Below, one piece after another: positions 50,161 to 59,828 of a stretch of 64,000 nucleotides of DNA. The position numbers were made by a program, and so were the translations under genes. The DNA is from Shewanella polaris. Lineage in GTDB: Bacteria; Pseudomonadota; Gammaproteobacteria; Enterobacterales; Shewanellaceae. How positions within the stretch are numbered: position 1 is the first letter of the stretch; every line of letters starts with the position of its first letter. The notes beneath the pieces were generated by a model. That model ran no database searches and was not told the origin of the DNA. It was given only the letters and a program-made list of their open reading frames with translations. The stretch lies in the NCBI RefSeq assembly GCF_006385555.1, contig NZ_CP041036.1:1116001-1180000 (forward strand). The letters run 5' to 3'.

Positions 50161-51075
50161 ATGGCAGCCTATTTTTCACTTATTTTAGTGCTCGTAACCG
50201 TTGTTAGCGGAATTATTTGGTTAATTGATGTGGTCTTTTTTGCGCCGAAACGCCGTGAAAATTTATTAGCCGCAGAAGCTAATTCAGCTCAATTGAGCGC
50301 AGATGCGATAGACAAAATAATCCGTGAGCCTGTATTAGTTGAAACTGCGCATGCCATTTTTCCGGTGATTGCGTTTGTAATGATTTTACGCTCGTTTATT
50401 TATGAACCATTTCAAATCCCTTCGGGTTCAATGATGCCGACCCTCTTAGTGGGTGACTTTATATTGGTTGAGAAGTTTAGTTACGGATTACGCGACCCTG
50501 TATGGCGTAGCAAACTGGTTGAAACTGGTGAGCCCGAGCGCGGAGATGTATTTGTATTCAAATATCCTGAAAATCCAAAGCTAGATTATATCAAGCGTGT
50601 AGTGGGTTTGCCTGGGGACAAAATTTTTTACCGTAATAAACAACTTATGATCCAAGAGGCATGTGATAGTCAAACAGATTGCCCTGGCGCTCATGTTATT
50701 GAGCATACCGAGATTAGCCGTGGCGAGTTTAGCCAAAATGGCACGCCATTAATTCGTTTAAGTGAGCAACTCGGCGATGTTCAGCATGATATTTTGCTTA
50801 ATCCGTCGCGACCTGATTTCAGACAGCACTTTTATCCACAAGCAGGCCTTCCTGCTGGTGAGTTCGTTGTCCCTCAGGGGATGTATTTTGCGATGGGTGA
50901 TAACCGTGATAATAGTACCGATAGTCGTTTCTGGGGCTTTGTACCGGAAGAGAATCTTGTCGGTAAAGCGGTAGCCATATGGATTAGTTTTGAATTTGAT
51001 CGTAAGCCGAGTGATATGTTACCAACATGGATACCAACAGGCGTACGTTTTGACAGAGTAGGTGGAATACATTGA
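50161..51075 (+). CDS. lepB: Signal peptidase I
   Basis: A 304-residue inner-membrane peptidase that removes signal peptides from exported proteins. Two N-terminal membrane helices (about 5-22 and 62-80) precede the catalytic Ser in [14 protein letters not shown] (about residue 91) and the catalytic Lys in [11 protein letters not shown] (about 146). [16 protein letters not shown] is the box E motif. The frame extends upstream to 50014, but the ATG at 50161 has AGGAG upstream and gives the family length. The stop overlaps the rnc start. Confidence 0.96.
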   Translation: MAAYFSLILVLVTVVSGIIWLIDVVFFAPKRRENLLAAEANSAQLSADAIDKIIREPVLVETAHAIFPVIAFVMILRSFIYEPFQIPSGSMMPTLLVGDFILVEKFSYGLRDPVWRSKLVETGEPERGDVFVFKYPENPKLDYIKRVVGLPGDKIFYRNKQLMIQEACDSQTDCPGAHVIEHTEISRGEFSQNGTPLIRLSEQLGDVQHDILLNPSRPDFRQHFYPQAGLPAGEFVVPQGMYFAMGDNRDNSTDSRFWGFVPEENLVGKAVAIWISFEFDRKPSDMLPTWIPTGVRFDRVGGIH

Positions 51076-51755
51076 TGGAACCCATTAAAAATTTGCCGCG
51101 TTTGTGCCGTACTTTAGGTTATGAGTTTAATAATATTGAATTACTTATTCAGGCATTAACACATCGTAGCGCAGCAAATAAACATAATGAGCGTTTAGAG
51201 TTTTTAGGTGATTCGATTTTATCGATCATTATATCTGATGCCTTATATCATCAGTTTCCAAAAGCGACAGAAGGTGATTTAAGCCGAATGCGTGCCACCT
51301 TGGTTAAAGGTGATACCCTGACGTTAATCGCTATAGAGTTCAAATTAGGCGACTATTTATACTTAGGTCCTGGTGAGCTCAAAAGCGGTGGTTTTAGACG
51401 CGAATCTATTTTAGCCGATGCCGTGGAAGCCATTATTGGTGCTGTCTACCTTGATGCCGATCTTGAAGTTTGCCGTAAGTTATTATTATCATGGTATCAA
51501 GCACGCTTAGCTGAAATAAAACCAGGCATTAATCAAAAAGATCCAAAGACAATTTTACAAGAACATCTACAAGGGTTTAAGAAACCATTGCCTGATTATC
51601 AAGTTGTCGCTGTAGAGGGTGAAGCGCATGAGCAAACCTTTACTGTAGAATGCCGAATTAGTGAATTAGATAAAGTTGTCACCGGTGTGGCAAGTTCAAG
51701 AAGAAAAGCTGAACAGCTTGCTGCTGCTCAGGTATTGGAGCTACTGAATAAATGA
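51075..51755 (+). CDS. rnc: Ribonuclease III
   Basis: A 226-residue double-strand RNA endonuclease for rRNA and mRNA processing. The signature [11 protein letters not shown] holds catalytic Glu and Asp residues. [10 protein letters not shown] provides the second acidic pair, and a C-terminal dsRNA-binding domain covers about 155-225. The ATG at 51075 overlaps the lepB stop (TGATG). An in-frame TTG one codon earlier is not needed. The length matches E. coli. Confidence 0.97.
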   Translation: MEPIKNLPRLCRTLGYEFNNIELLIQALTHRSAANKHNERLEFLGDSILSIIISDALYHQFPKATEGDLSRMRATLVKGDTLTLIAIEFKLGDYLYLGPGELKSGGFRRESILADAVEAIIGAVYLDADLEVCRKLLLSWYQARLAEIKPGINQKDPKTILQEHLQGFKKPLPDYQVVAVEGEAHEQTFTVECRISELDKVVTGVASSRRKAEQLAAAQVLELLNK

Positions 51756-52756
51756 CCAAAAAAACAGACTTGCCAGCAGGTGATAGCCAAGAACCTAGCT
51801 TAGATGAACTGCTGGCAAGGATGAACCAAGCAGCACCAAACGCCAATGCAACGTTTGATGTAACCTATTGTGGCATGGTGGCAATTGTCGGTCGCCCTAA
51901 TGTGGGCAAGTCGACTCTTTTGAACAAGCTACTTGGGCAAAAAGTCAGTATTACGTCAAAAAAACCGCAAACAACGCGTCATCGAATTATGGGTATCCAT
52001 ACCGATGGCCCAAGCCAAATTGTATTTATTGATACACCAGGTCTGCACATCGAAGAAAAACGTGCCATTAATCGCTTAATGAATCGTGCTGCTGCCAGTT
52101 CGTTAGCTGATGTGGCAATGGTTATTTTTGTTGTTGATGGTATGACGTGGACTGCTGATGACGAGATGGTGTTGCAAAAGCTTCAGCATCGTAATGATGA
52201 CCGCAAAATTATCTTAGCCATTAATAAAGTCGACAATATTAAAGATAAAGAATCGTTATTTCCTTATTTAACTGAATTGGCTCAAAAATTTGATTTTGAC
52301 GAAATTTTGCCAATATCAGCGACTAAGGGCACTAACATACAACGTATTTTAGATATGGCCCGTGAATCGTTACCTGAAGCACCATTTTATTTTCCTGAAG
52401 ACTATGTGACAGATCGCTCACAACGTTTTATGGCATCTGAAATTGTTCGTGAAAAATTAATGCGTTTTCTTGGGGATGAACTTCCCTATGATGCCACTGT
52501 AGAAATTGAACAGTTTAAAATGATGGATAATGGTGTTTACCAGATTAATGCGTTAATTTTGGTTGAACGTGAAGGCCAAAAACGCATGGTCATTGGCAAT
52601 AAAGGTGAACGTATTCGCACGATTGCAACTCAAGCCCGTTTAGATATGGAAACATTATTTGATAACAAAGTGTTTCTTGAAGTGTGGGTAAAAGTGAAAT
52701 CTGGTTGGGCTGATGATGAACGTGCATTAAGAAGTCTAGGCTATGGCGAAGACTAA
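51752..52756 (+). CDS. era: Ribosome-assembly GTPase Era
   Basis: A 334-residue GTPase that binds the 3' end of 16S rRNA during 30S maturation. G1 is GRPNVGKST (about residues 47-55), G3 is DTPGL, G4 is NKVD, and a KH RNA-binding domain follows ([17 protein letters not shown]). It has an extra N-terminal tail of about 35 polar residues compared with the 301-residue E. coli protein. The start overlaps the rnc stop (ATGA), so the tail is probably real. Confidence 0.97.
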   Translation: MTKKTDLPAGDSQEPSLDELLARMNQAAPNANATFDVTYCGMVAIVGRPNVGKSTLLNKLLGQKVSITSKKPQTTRHRIMGIHTDGPSQIVFIDTPGLHIEEKRAINRLMNRAAASSLADVAMVIFVVDGMTWTADDEMVLQKLQHRNDDRKIILAINKVDNIKDKESLFPYLTELAQKFDFDEILPISATKGTNIQRILDMARESLPEAPFYFPEDYVTDRSQRFMASEIVREKLMRFLGDELPYDATVEIEQFKMMDNGVYQINALILVEREGQKRMVIGNKGERIRTIATQARLDMETLFDNKVFLEVWVKVKSGWADDERALRSLGYGED

Positions 52757-52792
52757 ATATTTTTTTGTATTATTGATTATTTGTGTTTAAGC

Positions 52793-53515
52793 ATGGCCAC
52801 TATGCAACGTGGCTATGTGCTTCATCATCGTCAATTTCGTGAATCGAGCGTAATTGTCAATTTGCTGATAGAAGGCGTTGGACGGGTCGATGCAATTACC
52901 CGAGTGGGCTCAGGTAAACGGTCTATAAAAAGCATCTTGCAACCATTTCAGCCTCTAATTATCCAATTCAGTGCTAAATCAGAAGCAAAAAATCTGGGTT
53001 TAAAAAACATTACTCATATTGAAGCCGCTGCGCCTGCTATGCCGTTAGGTGGTTATAGTCTCTATTCTGGTTTTTACCTTAATGAGTTATTGGTTCGCCT
53101 TTTATCAGTGGAACATCAAGCTGAAGGGTTGTTTTTAGACTATCACCGAGCGTTACTCGCACTAGCTAAGCAGTTTTGCTCAAGTCACCTTCGCTATTTT
53201 GAAATGGCACTGTTATTAGAGTTAGGTGCTTTGCCTTCTCTTTCCTATGATACCCAAGGTGATTTGCTTGATAAGCATTGTCAGTATCGATTTATTACCG
53301 AGAGTGGTTTCCTCCCAGTTGTAACCACTCAAGAATCATATTTTTCTCATGGGAAAGGCTGTTTATCTGGGGCAATGTTGCTAGCATTAGCCGCGCAAGA
53401 TCTACAACCCGATCAGTTCAATCAAGCCAAAGGGTTAATGCGTTATTTACTGAACCCATTACTAGGTAACAAGCCATTATTAAGTAGGCAATTATTCAGT
53501 AAGAAAGCGGATTAG
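52793..53515 (+). CDS. recO: DNA repair protein RecO
   Basis: About 240 residues; with RecR it loads RecA onto SSB-coated single-stranded DNA. The N-terminal OB fold opens with RGYVLHHRQFRESSVIVNLL. SLYSGFYLNELLVRLL and the helical C-terminal part follow. No zinc-finger cysteines are present, as in E. coli RecO. The frame opens at a TTG at 52781; the ATG at 52793 is preferred, and one at 52802 would give the family start (MQRGYVL). No clear ribosome binding site separates them. Confidence 0.93.
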   Translation: MATMQRGYVLHHRQFRESSVIVNLLIEGVGRVDAITRVGSGKRSIKSILQPFQPLIIQFSAKSEAKNLGLKNITHIEAAAPAMPLGGYSLYSGFYLNELLVRLLSVEHQAEGLFLDYHRALLALAKQFCSSHLRYFEMALLLELGALPSLSYDTQGDLLDKHCQYRFITESGFLPVVTTQESYFSHGKGCLSGAMLLALAAQDLQPDQFNQAKGLMRYLLNPLLGNKPLLSRQLFSKKAD

Positions 53516-53624
53516 CATATAATATTTATTCAACCAAACACATGAACCCAATACGATACTGTTTTATATCATCGTTGGTATTGTGTGTTTTCTCAGTGTT
53601 ATTTATTACGTTAAGGAGCTCGAT

Positions 53625-54362
53625 GTGAGCGGAATATTATTAGGTATAAACATCGATCATATCGCGACACTTCGTCAAGCACGCGGTACTCTGTATCCTG
53701 ATCCTGTCCATGCAGCAGCAGTAGCGGAACATGCAGGGGCTGATGGTATTACTATTCATTTACGTGAAGATCGCCGCCATATTCAAGACCGTGATGTATA
53801 TCTATTGGCTAAGACCTTAAAAACAAGAATGAATTTTGAGTTCGCAGTGACTGAGGAAATGATTTCGATTGCCTGTGAAGTTAAACCTGCTTATGCGTGT
53901 TTAGTCCCCGAGAAGCGTGAGGAGCTGACTACAGAAGGTGGTCTTGATGTCGCTGGTCAATTAGACAAGATAAGTTCTGCAGTGACTCGTTTAGCTGCAA
54001 AAGGCATTAAAGTGTCATTATTTATCGATGCTAATAAAGCCCAAATAGATGCTTCTGTGGCTTGTGGTGCACCTTATATCGAAATCCACACAGGCTGTTA
54101 TGCTGATGCTAGCACCGATGATGAACAGGCTATCGAGTTAGCTAGGATCACTGAAATGGCGCAATATGCCCATAGTAAAGGGTTAGTGGTTAACGCTGGT
54201 CACGGGTTGCATTATCACAATGTTAAAGCTATAGCGGCTATTCCCGAGATTTACGAGCTTAATATCGGTCATGCAATCATTGCTAGAGCCGCTATTGATG
54301 GCTTAGATACTGCAGTCAGAGATATGAAAAAGCTTATGCTTGAAGGTCGTAGAGGCGAGTAA
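53625..54362 (+). CDS. pdxJ: Pyridoxine 5'-phosphate synthase
   Basis: A 245-residue TIM-barrel enzyme that condenses 1-deoxyxylulose 5-phosphate with aminoacetone phosphate to pyridoxine 5'-phosphate. Conserved stretches are [41 protein letters not shown] and [11 protein letters not shown]. The GTG at 53625 is preferred to the earlier opening at 53583 because AAGGAG lies ten bases upstream and the protein aligns from there. The stop overlaps acpS by one base, as in the E. coli pdxJ-acpS pair. Confidence 0.96.
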   Translation: MSGILLGINIDHIATLRQARGTLYPDPVHAAAVAEHAGADGITIHLREDRRHIQDRDVYLLAKTLKTRMNFEFAVTEEMISIACEVKPAYACLVPEKREELTTEGGLDVAGQLDKISSAVTRLAAKGIKVSLFIDANKAQIDASVACGAPYIEIHTGCYADASTDDEQAIELARITEMAQYAHSKGLVVNAGHGLHYHNVKAIAAIPEIYELNIGHAIIARAAIDGLDTAVRDMKKLMLEGRRGE

Positions 54363-54742
54363 TGGCAATTATAGGGATAGGTACCGATATTGTTGAGATA
54401 GCCCGAATAGCTGAGCAGCGAGAACGCCTAGGTGACAGATTAGCTAAACGGGTACTGACAGAGTCAGAACTAACAACTTACTTGCAATCAAAACAACCTG
54501 AGCGATTTTTGGCGAAACGGTTCGCCGCCAAAGAAGCGGCAGCAAAAGCCTTGGGTACCGGGATTGGCAGAGGGGTATCGTTCCAACATATTCATATCGA
54601 TAATGATGACAATGGTGCACCGCTGATTAGTTTTACAGATGGCGCATTGGCAAGGCTTGAACTATTAACGGGCAATCGATGTTTTATCAGTATTGCCGAT
54701 GAAAAACATTATGCTGTAGCCACCGTTGTGTTAGAAAGTTGA
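54362..54742 (+). CDS. acpS: Holo-[acyl-carrier-protein] synthase
   Basis: A 126-residue enzyme that transfers 4'-phosphopantetheine from CoA to a Ser of acyl carrier protein. The two family motifs are GIGTDIVEIARI (residues 5-16, with the metal-binding Asp) and FAAKEAAAKALGTG (about 57-70). It overlaps the pdxJ stop by one base. It ends the lepA-to-acpS gene block and is followed by a terminator. Confidence 0.97.
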   Translation: MAIIGIGTDIVEIARIAEQRERLGDRLAKRVLTESELTTYLQSKQPERFLAKRFAAKEAAAKALGTGIGRGVSFQHIHIDNDDNGAPLISFTDGALARLELLTGNRCFISIADEKHYAVATVVLES

Positions 54743-54767
54743 TGTGAATAACATTAGGCTATTTATT

Positions 54768-54790
54768 AAAGGCGCATTAGCGCCTTTTTT
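54768..54790 (+). terminator. Intrinsic terminator after acpS
   Basis: AAAGGCGC, loop ATTA, GCGCCTTT, then TTT. It lies 25 bases after the acpS stop codon. Confidence 0.93.
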
Positions 54791-54859
54791 GTAGGCTTTT
54801 AAAATCCACTGAAGTGGGGTAAGTTAACAAAATAATAACTATAACTAGAGAGACTCAAA

Positions 54860-55384
54860 ATGAAATCTGCAGTTGAACAACTTTCAACCTATAAAAGCGT
54901 ACACTTAAACCCGAAAAATATTAACACTCACTTTATTGGTGTGCCTATGATTATTTGGTCGGCATTTTTAATGCTGGGGACACTTCGATTTGCATGGCTG
55001 GACTATCAAGTTAGTGCCGCGATGATATTAACTGTTGTGGTATTAGGCTATTACATGGCACTTCACTTGCGCTTGGCACTTGGTTTAGTGTTATTTATTT
55101 TGCCAGTTTTATATACCAGTGAACTAGTTGTTCATACCTCTCATCCATTTTATATCGCGATTAGCATTTTTATTATTGGTTGGGTGATACAGTTTGTTGG
55201 CCATAAATATGAAAAGGCTAAACCTGCTTTTATGGATGATTTGAATCAATTATTGATTGGACCATTTTTTTTGATGGCGGAATTGTATTTTATCTTCGGT
55301 TGGGAGAAAGAGTTAGCCGCTGAAATAACACCTATTGCAAGAGAGAAGCGCCGTGCATTGGAAAATAAACGTCGTAGTTTATAA
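54860..55384 (+). CDS. Mpo1-like (DUF962) membrane protein
   Basis: A 174-residue protein with four hydrophobic helices. NTHFIGVP at residues 27-34 and WVIQFVGHKYEKAKPAFMDDLNQLLIGPFFLMAE (about 109-142) carry the conserved His and acidic residues of the DUF962 family. The yeast member Mpo1 is an Fe(II) dioxygenase that shortens 2-hydroxy fatty acids. A similar lipid reaction is possible here but not shown. It is monocistronic between two terminators. Confidence 0.85.
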   Translation: MKSAVEQLSTYKSVHLNPKNINTHFIGVPMIIWSAFLMLGTLRFAWLDYQVSAAMILTVVVLGYYMALHLRLALGLVLFILPVLYTSELVVHTSHPFYIAISIFIIGWVIQFVGHKYEKAKPAFMDDLNQLLIGPFFLMAELYFIFGWEKELAAEITPIAREKRRALENKRRSL

Positions 55385-55404
55385 GATGATGTTTCAACAG
55401 TCAT

Positions 55405-55431
55405 AAAAAAGGCGCTATTAGCGCCTTTTTT
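55405..55431. terminator. Bidirectional terminator between the Mpo1-like gene and corB
   Basis: AAAAAAGGCGC, loop TATTA, GCGCCTTTTTT. The symmetrical A- and T-runs serve both convergent genes. Confidence 0.95.
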
Positions 55432-55447
55432 ATTAGCCATAGGCTAT

Positions 55448-56728
55448 TTATTCGGTATCATCGATTAGTTGTAAATTATCAGGCAAAACCCTAACTGTTT
55501 TAATTCTATTATCTGCAACATCAATAACTTCAATTCGGTAATCTGCAATACGCAAACTGGTACCCGCAGCCGGAATGTCTTCGATAAACTCAATGATTAA
55601 ACCATTTAATGTTTTCGGCCCGTCAATTGGCAGATCCCATTTCATTTCTTTATTAAGGTCGCGAATGTTAATGGTAGCATCAATTAGAAAACTACCATCT
55701 TGCTGAACATTAATCTCTTCACTGGCAGTGGGGAGCATTGAAGTAGTAAAATCTCCGACAATTTCTTCAAGAATATCTGCTAGGGTTACTAAGCCCTGAA
55801 TATCACCATATTCATCAACAACGAGTCCGATGCGTTCTTTATTTTGCTGGAAATTACTTAACTGAACGTTCAGCGGGGTACCTTCAGGAATAAAGTATAA
55901 TTCTTTGACTGCACGGAGCAAAGACGACTTACTGAACTGCTCTTTTGATTGTAAACGCAATGCATCACGTAAATGAATAAACCCTACGGCATCATCAATA
56001 TTATCTCTATAAACCAATACTCTAGTATGTGGACTGTGAGTCACTTGTTTATTAATCAATTTAAAATCGTCATTGACGTTTATGGCATAAATATCTGAGC
56101 GTGAAATCATTATGTCTTCAACGGTGACTTTTTCTAAATCTAAAATCGACAACAACATTTCTTGGTGACGTTGTGGAATGAGCGCTCCAGCTTCATGTAC
56201 AACTGTGCGGAGTTCTTCTTGGCTTAAAGCATCATTTGTTTTGACGGTTTTGATACCCATCATACGAAGAAATACCGTGGTAATTAAGTTGATTGCCTTC
56301 ACTAATGGCGAAAGCAAAATTAATAACCAGCCTAATAAAATGCTCGATGGAAATGCAATACGTTCAGGGTACAAAGCCGCAAACGTTTTGGGTGTGACTT
56401 CAGCAAACACTAACACCACTATGGTCAAAACACCTGTAGCAATAGCAACACCCATGTCACCAAACAAGCGCATACCGATAATCGTCGCAATGGCCGAGGC
56501 TAGAATATTAACCAGATTATTACCAATGAGTATTAACCCAATAAGTCTATCTGGGCGATCGAGTAACTTTAAGGCTCGAAGGGCACCTTTATGCTCATTG
56601 GAAGCGAGATGTCGTAAGCGGTAGCGGTTGAGGCTCATCATGGCGGTTTCTGAGCCAGAGAAATAAGCAGAAATCACAATTAAAACCAAAAGAAAAATAA
56701 GAAGTGCGCTGGTAGATATAGCGTCCAA
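55448..56728 (-). CDS. corB: CNNM/CorC-family transporter (CorB, YfjD-like)
   Basis: About 426 residues. A DUF21/CNNM membrane domain (about 5-180: AYFSGSETAMMSLNRYRLRHLA, LIGNNLVNILASA) is followed by two CBS domains (about 195-330: VEDIMISRSDI, then VDEYGDIQGLVTLADILEEIVGDF) and a C-terminal CorC/HlyC domain. Relatives are linked to magnesium/cobalt resistance and transport. A TTG at 56764 opens the frame, but a TTG at 56728 (MDAISTSALLIF) aligns with the E. coli start, so it is preferred. It neighbours ypjD (corE) and ffh, as in E. coli. Confidence 0.9.
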   Translation of the reverse strand: MDAISTSALLIFLLVLIVISAYFSGSETAMMSLNRYRLRHLASNEHKGALRALKLLDRPDRLIGLILIGNNLVNILASAIATIIGMRLFGDMGVAIATGVLTIVVLVFAEVTPKTFAALYPERIAFPSSILLGWLLILLSPLVKAINLITTVFLRMMGIKTVKTNDALSQEELRTVVHEAGALIPQRHQEMLLSILDLEKVTVEDIMISRSDIYAINVNDDFKLINKQVTHSPHTRVLVYRDNIDDAVGFIHLRDALRLQSKEQFSKSSLLRAVKELYFIPEGTPLNVQLSNFQQNKERIGLVVDEYGDIQGLVTLADILEEIVGDFTTSMLPTASEEINVQQDGSFLIDATINIRDLNKEMKWDLPIDGPKTLNGLIIEFIEDIPAAGTSLRIADYRIEVIDVADNRIKTVRVLPDNLQLIDDTE

Positions 56729-56880
56729 AAAAGGGGCCCCATGAGGTGGTGTGAAATTGACCAAAAGGTCAAATAGTCATTAATTTAACGGCCATTATTT
56801 ATTATTGGCCGTTAGAGTCAAGTTATCTTGTTTATTTTTCAATGAGGCAAAATGTTTTTTGAGTGTAACCGATATTAAAA

Positions 56881-57669
56881 CTAGTTTAATATCAACTCTT
56901 TAACTATTCTAGCGCCAAAGTAAGCTAAAGACAGTAAGCCAGCGCCAGATAAACTGTAAATCACTGCCGTACGAATTCTACAGCCAACAGTATACTGTTG
57001 CCACAACATAACGGCATACACAATCCAAGCAATTATTGATAATACCGCTTTATGCCCTTGACCATCAGAAAACATATTCTCTAAAAAAACAAATCCGGTC
57101 ACTAGTGACAAACTTAATAAAATAAAACCAATAATAATGAGATGGTATAGTTGTTTCTCTACCGTCATTAATGGCGGCATTGCTGGACTCATCATCATCT
57201 GTTTTTTCTTAAGCTTATTTTGAATAAACCATAGTTGAACAGCGTACATAGCAGCAATCAATAAAGCACTGTAGGCCATTAGTGATAACACGACATGTGC
57301 GAGAAGTTCTGGGTGCATGTCGAAGTGAGTAATATATTGTGGTGGCAGTAACCATAAAAGTGCCACAGATATTATTGCACAGGCATATACCACAGGAACA
57401 ACAATGATCACTTTAAGTCGCGGCATTGTAATGGTAAAGGCTAATGCCATCATCCAGCTAACCAAAGAAATTACGTTGGTTAAACTAAAATTTTGTCCAT
57501 CAGCTGTAAAAATAGCATCTGAAAGCGCAAATCCATGCATGATCACAGCAAGACCTGAAGCCACCATGACCGCTTTGCGATTTGGTCCTTCGATGTGAAA
57601 AAGTCGGCTTGTGACTAAAACCAACGCTAAGCAATAAAATAGCATGGCTGCCGCTGAAAAAATAACCAT
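56881..57669 (-). CDS. ypjD: CcsA-like inner-membrane protein YpjD (CorE)
   Basis: A 262-residue membrane protein with about eight helices, related to the CcsA/CcmC cytochrome c assembly family. The conserved His-rich stretch FDMHPELLAHVVLSLMAYSALLIAAMYAVQLW is at about 116-147. It lacks the WWD heme-handling motif in an obvious form, so heme delivery is not implied. The E. coli homologue has been linked with CorB to magnesium/cobalt phenotypes. It is divergent from ffh. Confidence 0.88.
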   Translation of the reverse strand: MVIFSAAAMLFYCLALVLVTSRLFHIEGPNRKAVMVASGLAVIMHGFALSDAIFTADGQNFSLTNVISLVSWMMALAFTITMPRLKVIIVVPVVYACAIISVALLWLLPPQYITHFDMHPELLAHVVLSLMAYSALLIAAMYAVQLWFIQNKLKKKQMMMSPAMPPLMTVEKQLYHLIIIGFILLSLSLVTGFVFLENMFSDGQGHKAVLSIIAWIVYAVMLWQQYTVGCRIRTAVIYSLSGAGLLSLAYFGARIVKELILN

Positions 57670-57911
57670 TAAAAATCAACCTATCAAAGTAGTTTATGCT
57701 GAAAAAATGCGTAGTGAGTGTTGAACAATACTATCAAAACATCACATTTTCATTATTTGTCTTAGATTAACATGATCAGGACCCAATAGGGCAGTGACCT
57801 AAGACTCAAAATTTAACAGTTTCCTGCCTTAAGCGGTAATTAATTTACGTTAAAGTGAGTTTGTGTTTGAGTTCTTCGTGTTGCAAGTATCGTAATTTGG
57901 AGTGGCTTGGG

Positions 57912-57917
57912 TATAAT
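57912..57917 (+). promoter_or_regulatory. Probable -10 box of the ffh promoter
   Basis: A perfect TATAAT about 37 bases before the ffh ATG. No good -35 box is found at 16-18 bases upstream. Confidence 0.5.
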
Positions 57918-57953
57918 AGGTTCAATTATCGATATGCTTAAAAGAGCCGTTCA

Positions 57954-59327
57954 ATGTTTGAAAATTTATCTGACAGACTGTCACGCACATTAAAAAACAT
58001 TAGTGGCCGTGGTCGCTTAACAGAAGACAACGTTAAAGAAACCCTTCGTGAAGTGCGTATGGCACTGCTTGAAGCGGATGTCGCTTTACCTGTTGTTAGA
58101 GACTTCGTTAACAGCGTAAAAGAACGCGCTGTGGGTCAAGAAGTGTCAAAAAGCTTAAGCCCAGGGCAAGCTTTTATTAAAATTGTTCAAAGCGAACTTG
58201 AAAGAGCCATGGGTGAGGCGAATGAAGCCCTCGACTTAGCGGCTATTCCTCCTGCCGTTATTATGATGGCGGGTCTTCAAGGTGCGGGTAAAACAACCTC
58301 AGTAGCAAAATTAGGTAAATTTTTACGTACACGTCATAAAAAATCCGTTCTGGTGGTCAGCGCTGACGTTTATCGCCCTGCAGCGATTAAACAGCTTGAA
58401 ACACTAGCAGAAGAAGTCGAAGTCGAGTTCTTTCCATCTGACGTGAGCCAAAAGCCGGTAGATATTGCTAAAGCAGCAATAAGCTATGCAAAATTAAAAT
58501 TCATTGATGTGGTCATTGTTGATACAGCAGGTCGTCTGCATGTTGATGAAGCCATGATGGATGAAATCAAACAGCTGCATGCCACTGTTAATCCTGTTGA
58601 GACCTTGTTTGTTGTTGATGCGATGACAGGTCAAGATGCCGCTAATACAGCTAAAGCATTTAATGAAGCGTTACCATTAACGGGTGTTATTTTAACAAAA
58701 GTCGATGGTGATGCTCGTGGTGGTGCGGCGTTATCTATTCGTAGTATTACGGGTAAACCAATTAAATTCTTAGGTGTTGGTGAAAAAACCGATGCATTAG
58801 AACCGTTCCATCCAGACCGTATTGCGTCACGCATTTTAGGTATGGGTGACGTGTTATCATTAATTGAAGAAGTTGAACGTGGCGTCGATAAAGACAAAGC
58901 GATGAAACTGGCTTCAAAAGTTAAGTCAGGTGGCAGTTTCGACCTTGAAGATTTTCGTGAGCAATTACAGCAAATGAAAAACATGGGCGGGATGATGAAC
59001 ATGATTGAGAAACTTCCGGGTGTAGGACAATTACCACCAGAAGCATTAGCTCAAGTTCAAGATGGTAAAATGACTGGTCAGATGGAAGCCATTATTAATT
59101 CGATGACATCTAAAGAACGCAAAAATCCAGATGTCATTAAAGGTTCTCGTAAACGTCGAATCGCTGTCGGTTCTGGCACTCAAATTCAAGATGTTAACCG
59201 CTTATTGAAGCAATTCACCCAAATGCAGAAAATGATGAAAAAGATGTCTGGTAAGGGTGGAATGAAGAAAATGATGCGTGGAATGGGCGGAATGTTACCT
59301 CCAGGGATGAAGTTTCCTGGTAGATAA
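57954..59327 (+). CDS. ffh: Signal recognition particle protein Ffh
   Basis: A 457-residue GTPase that binds 4.5S RNA and signal sequences and docks with FtsY for co-translational membrane insertion. The N domain is at about 1-95. The G domain has GLQGAGKTTSVAKL, DVYRPAA, DTAGRL and TKVDGDARGG. A C-terminal methionine-rich M domain (about 330-457, ending in a run of GMKKMMRGMGGML) binds signal peptides. It is a single gene between ypjD and the rpsP operon. Confidence 0.98.
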   Translation: MFENLSDRLSRTLKNISGRGRLTEDNVKETLREVRMALLEADVALPVVRDFVNSVKERAVGQEVSKSLSPGQAFIKIVQSELERAMGEANEALDLAAIPPAVIMMAGLQGAGKTTSVAKLGKFLRTRHKKSVLVVSADVYRPAAIKQLETLAEEVEVEFFPSDVSQKPVDIAKAAISYAKLKFIDVVIVDTAGRLHVDEAMMDEIKQLHATVNPVETLFVVDAMTGQDAANTAKAFNEALPLTGVILTKVDGDARGGAALSIRSITGKPIKFLGVGEKTDALEPFHPDRIASRILGMGDVLSLIEEVERGVDKDKAMKLASKVKSGGSFDLEDFREQLQQMKNMGGMMNMIEKLPGVGQLPPEALAQVQDGKMTGQMEAIINSMTSKERKNPDVIKGSRKRRIAVGSGTQIQDVNRLLKQFTQMQKMMKKMSGKGGMKKMMRGMGGMLPPGMKFPGR

Positions 59328-59408
59328 TAACAACATCTTTCAAGTATTAAATCAGTTTACTTACATTCAATCAGTTGGTTAGGTTAAATGCTTGGCTTTA
59401 TTACAACA

Positions 59409-59436
59409 AAACCGATGAGCTAAAAATCATCGGTTT
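59409..59436 (+). other. Hairpin after ffh
   Basis: AAACCGATGA and TCATCGGTTT (10 pairs) with an eight-base loop, 80 bases after the ffh stop. It lacks a long T-run. It probably marks the 3' end of the ffh mRNA. Confidence 0.7.
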
Positions 59437-59439
59437 AGG

Positions 59440-59467
59440 TTGCAATAGTTCAAAAGTCAGGTAAAAT
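59440..59467 (+). promoter_or_regulatory. Sigma-70 promoter of the rpsP operon
   Basis: TTGCAA (59440-59445), 16 bases, TAAAAT (59462-59467). Transcription would start near 59474, giving an 80-base leader that contains the hairpin described next. Confidence 0.6.
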
Positions 59468-59482
59468 CTTCCGGCTTTCTTT

Positions 59483-59523
59483 CTGGGACTCTTTGCGAAC
59501 ACGGAGTTCCAGTTTTTATTTTT
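59483..59523 (+). terminator. Attenuator-like terminator in the rpsP leader
   Basis: CTGGGACTC and GAGTTCCAG form nine pairs (one G-U) with a 12-base loop, followed by a run TTTTTATTTTTT. This has the full form of an intrinsic terminator yet sits between the operon promoter and rpsP, 33 bases before its ATG. It could attenuate the ribosomal operon, or instead end incoming ffh transcripts. Confidence 0.75.
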
Positions 59524-59555
59524 GCTTCTAGCAAATCATTAGAGGAATAAAACGC

Positions 59556-59807
59556 ATGGTTACCATTCGTTTAGCTCGTGGCGGCGCAAAAAAGCGTCCA
59601 TTTTACAATATCGTTGTTGCTGATAGCCGCAATGCTCGTGACGGTCGTTTCATCGAACGTGTTGGTTTTTTCAATCCATTGGCTCGTGGCCAAGAAGAAA
59701 CTTTACGTTTAGATCTTGATCGTGTTGAGCATTGGGTTGCTACTGGCGCTGCAACATCTGAGCGTGTTGCAAAACTGATCAAAGACGCGCGTAAAGCTGT
59801 TGCTTAA
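59556..59807 (+). CDS. rpsP: 30S ribosomal protein S16
   Basis: An 83-residue ribosomal protein needed for 30S assembly. It has the standard N-terminus [25 protein letters not shown] and the [13 protein letters not shown] motif. GAGGAA lies 9-14 bases upstream. It is the first gene of rpsP-rimM-trmD-rplS, conserved with E. coli. Confidence 0.98.
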   Translation: MVTIRLARGGAKKRPFYNIVVADSRNARDGRFIERVGFFNPLARGQEETLRLDLDRVEHWVATGAATSERVAKLIKDARKAVA

Positions 59808-59828
59808 TTGCGTATAAGGTATAGATAG

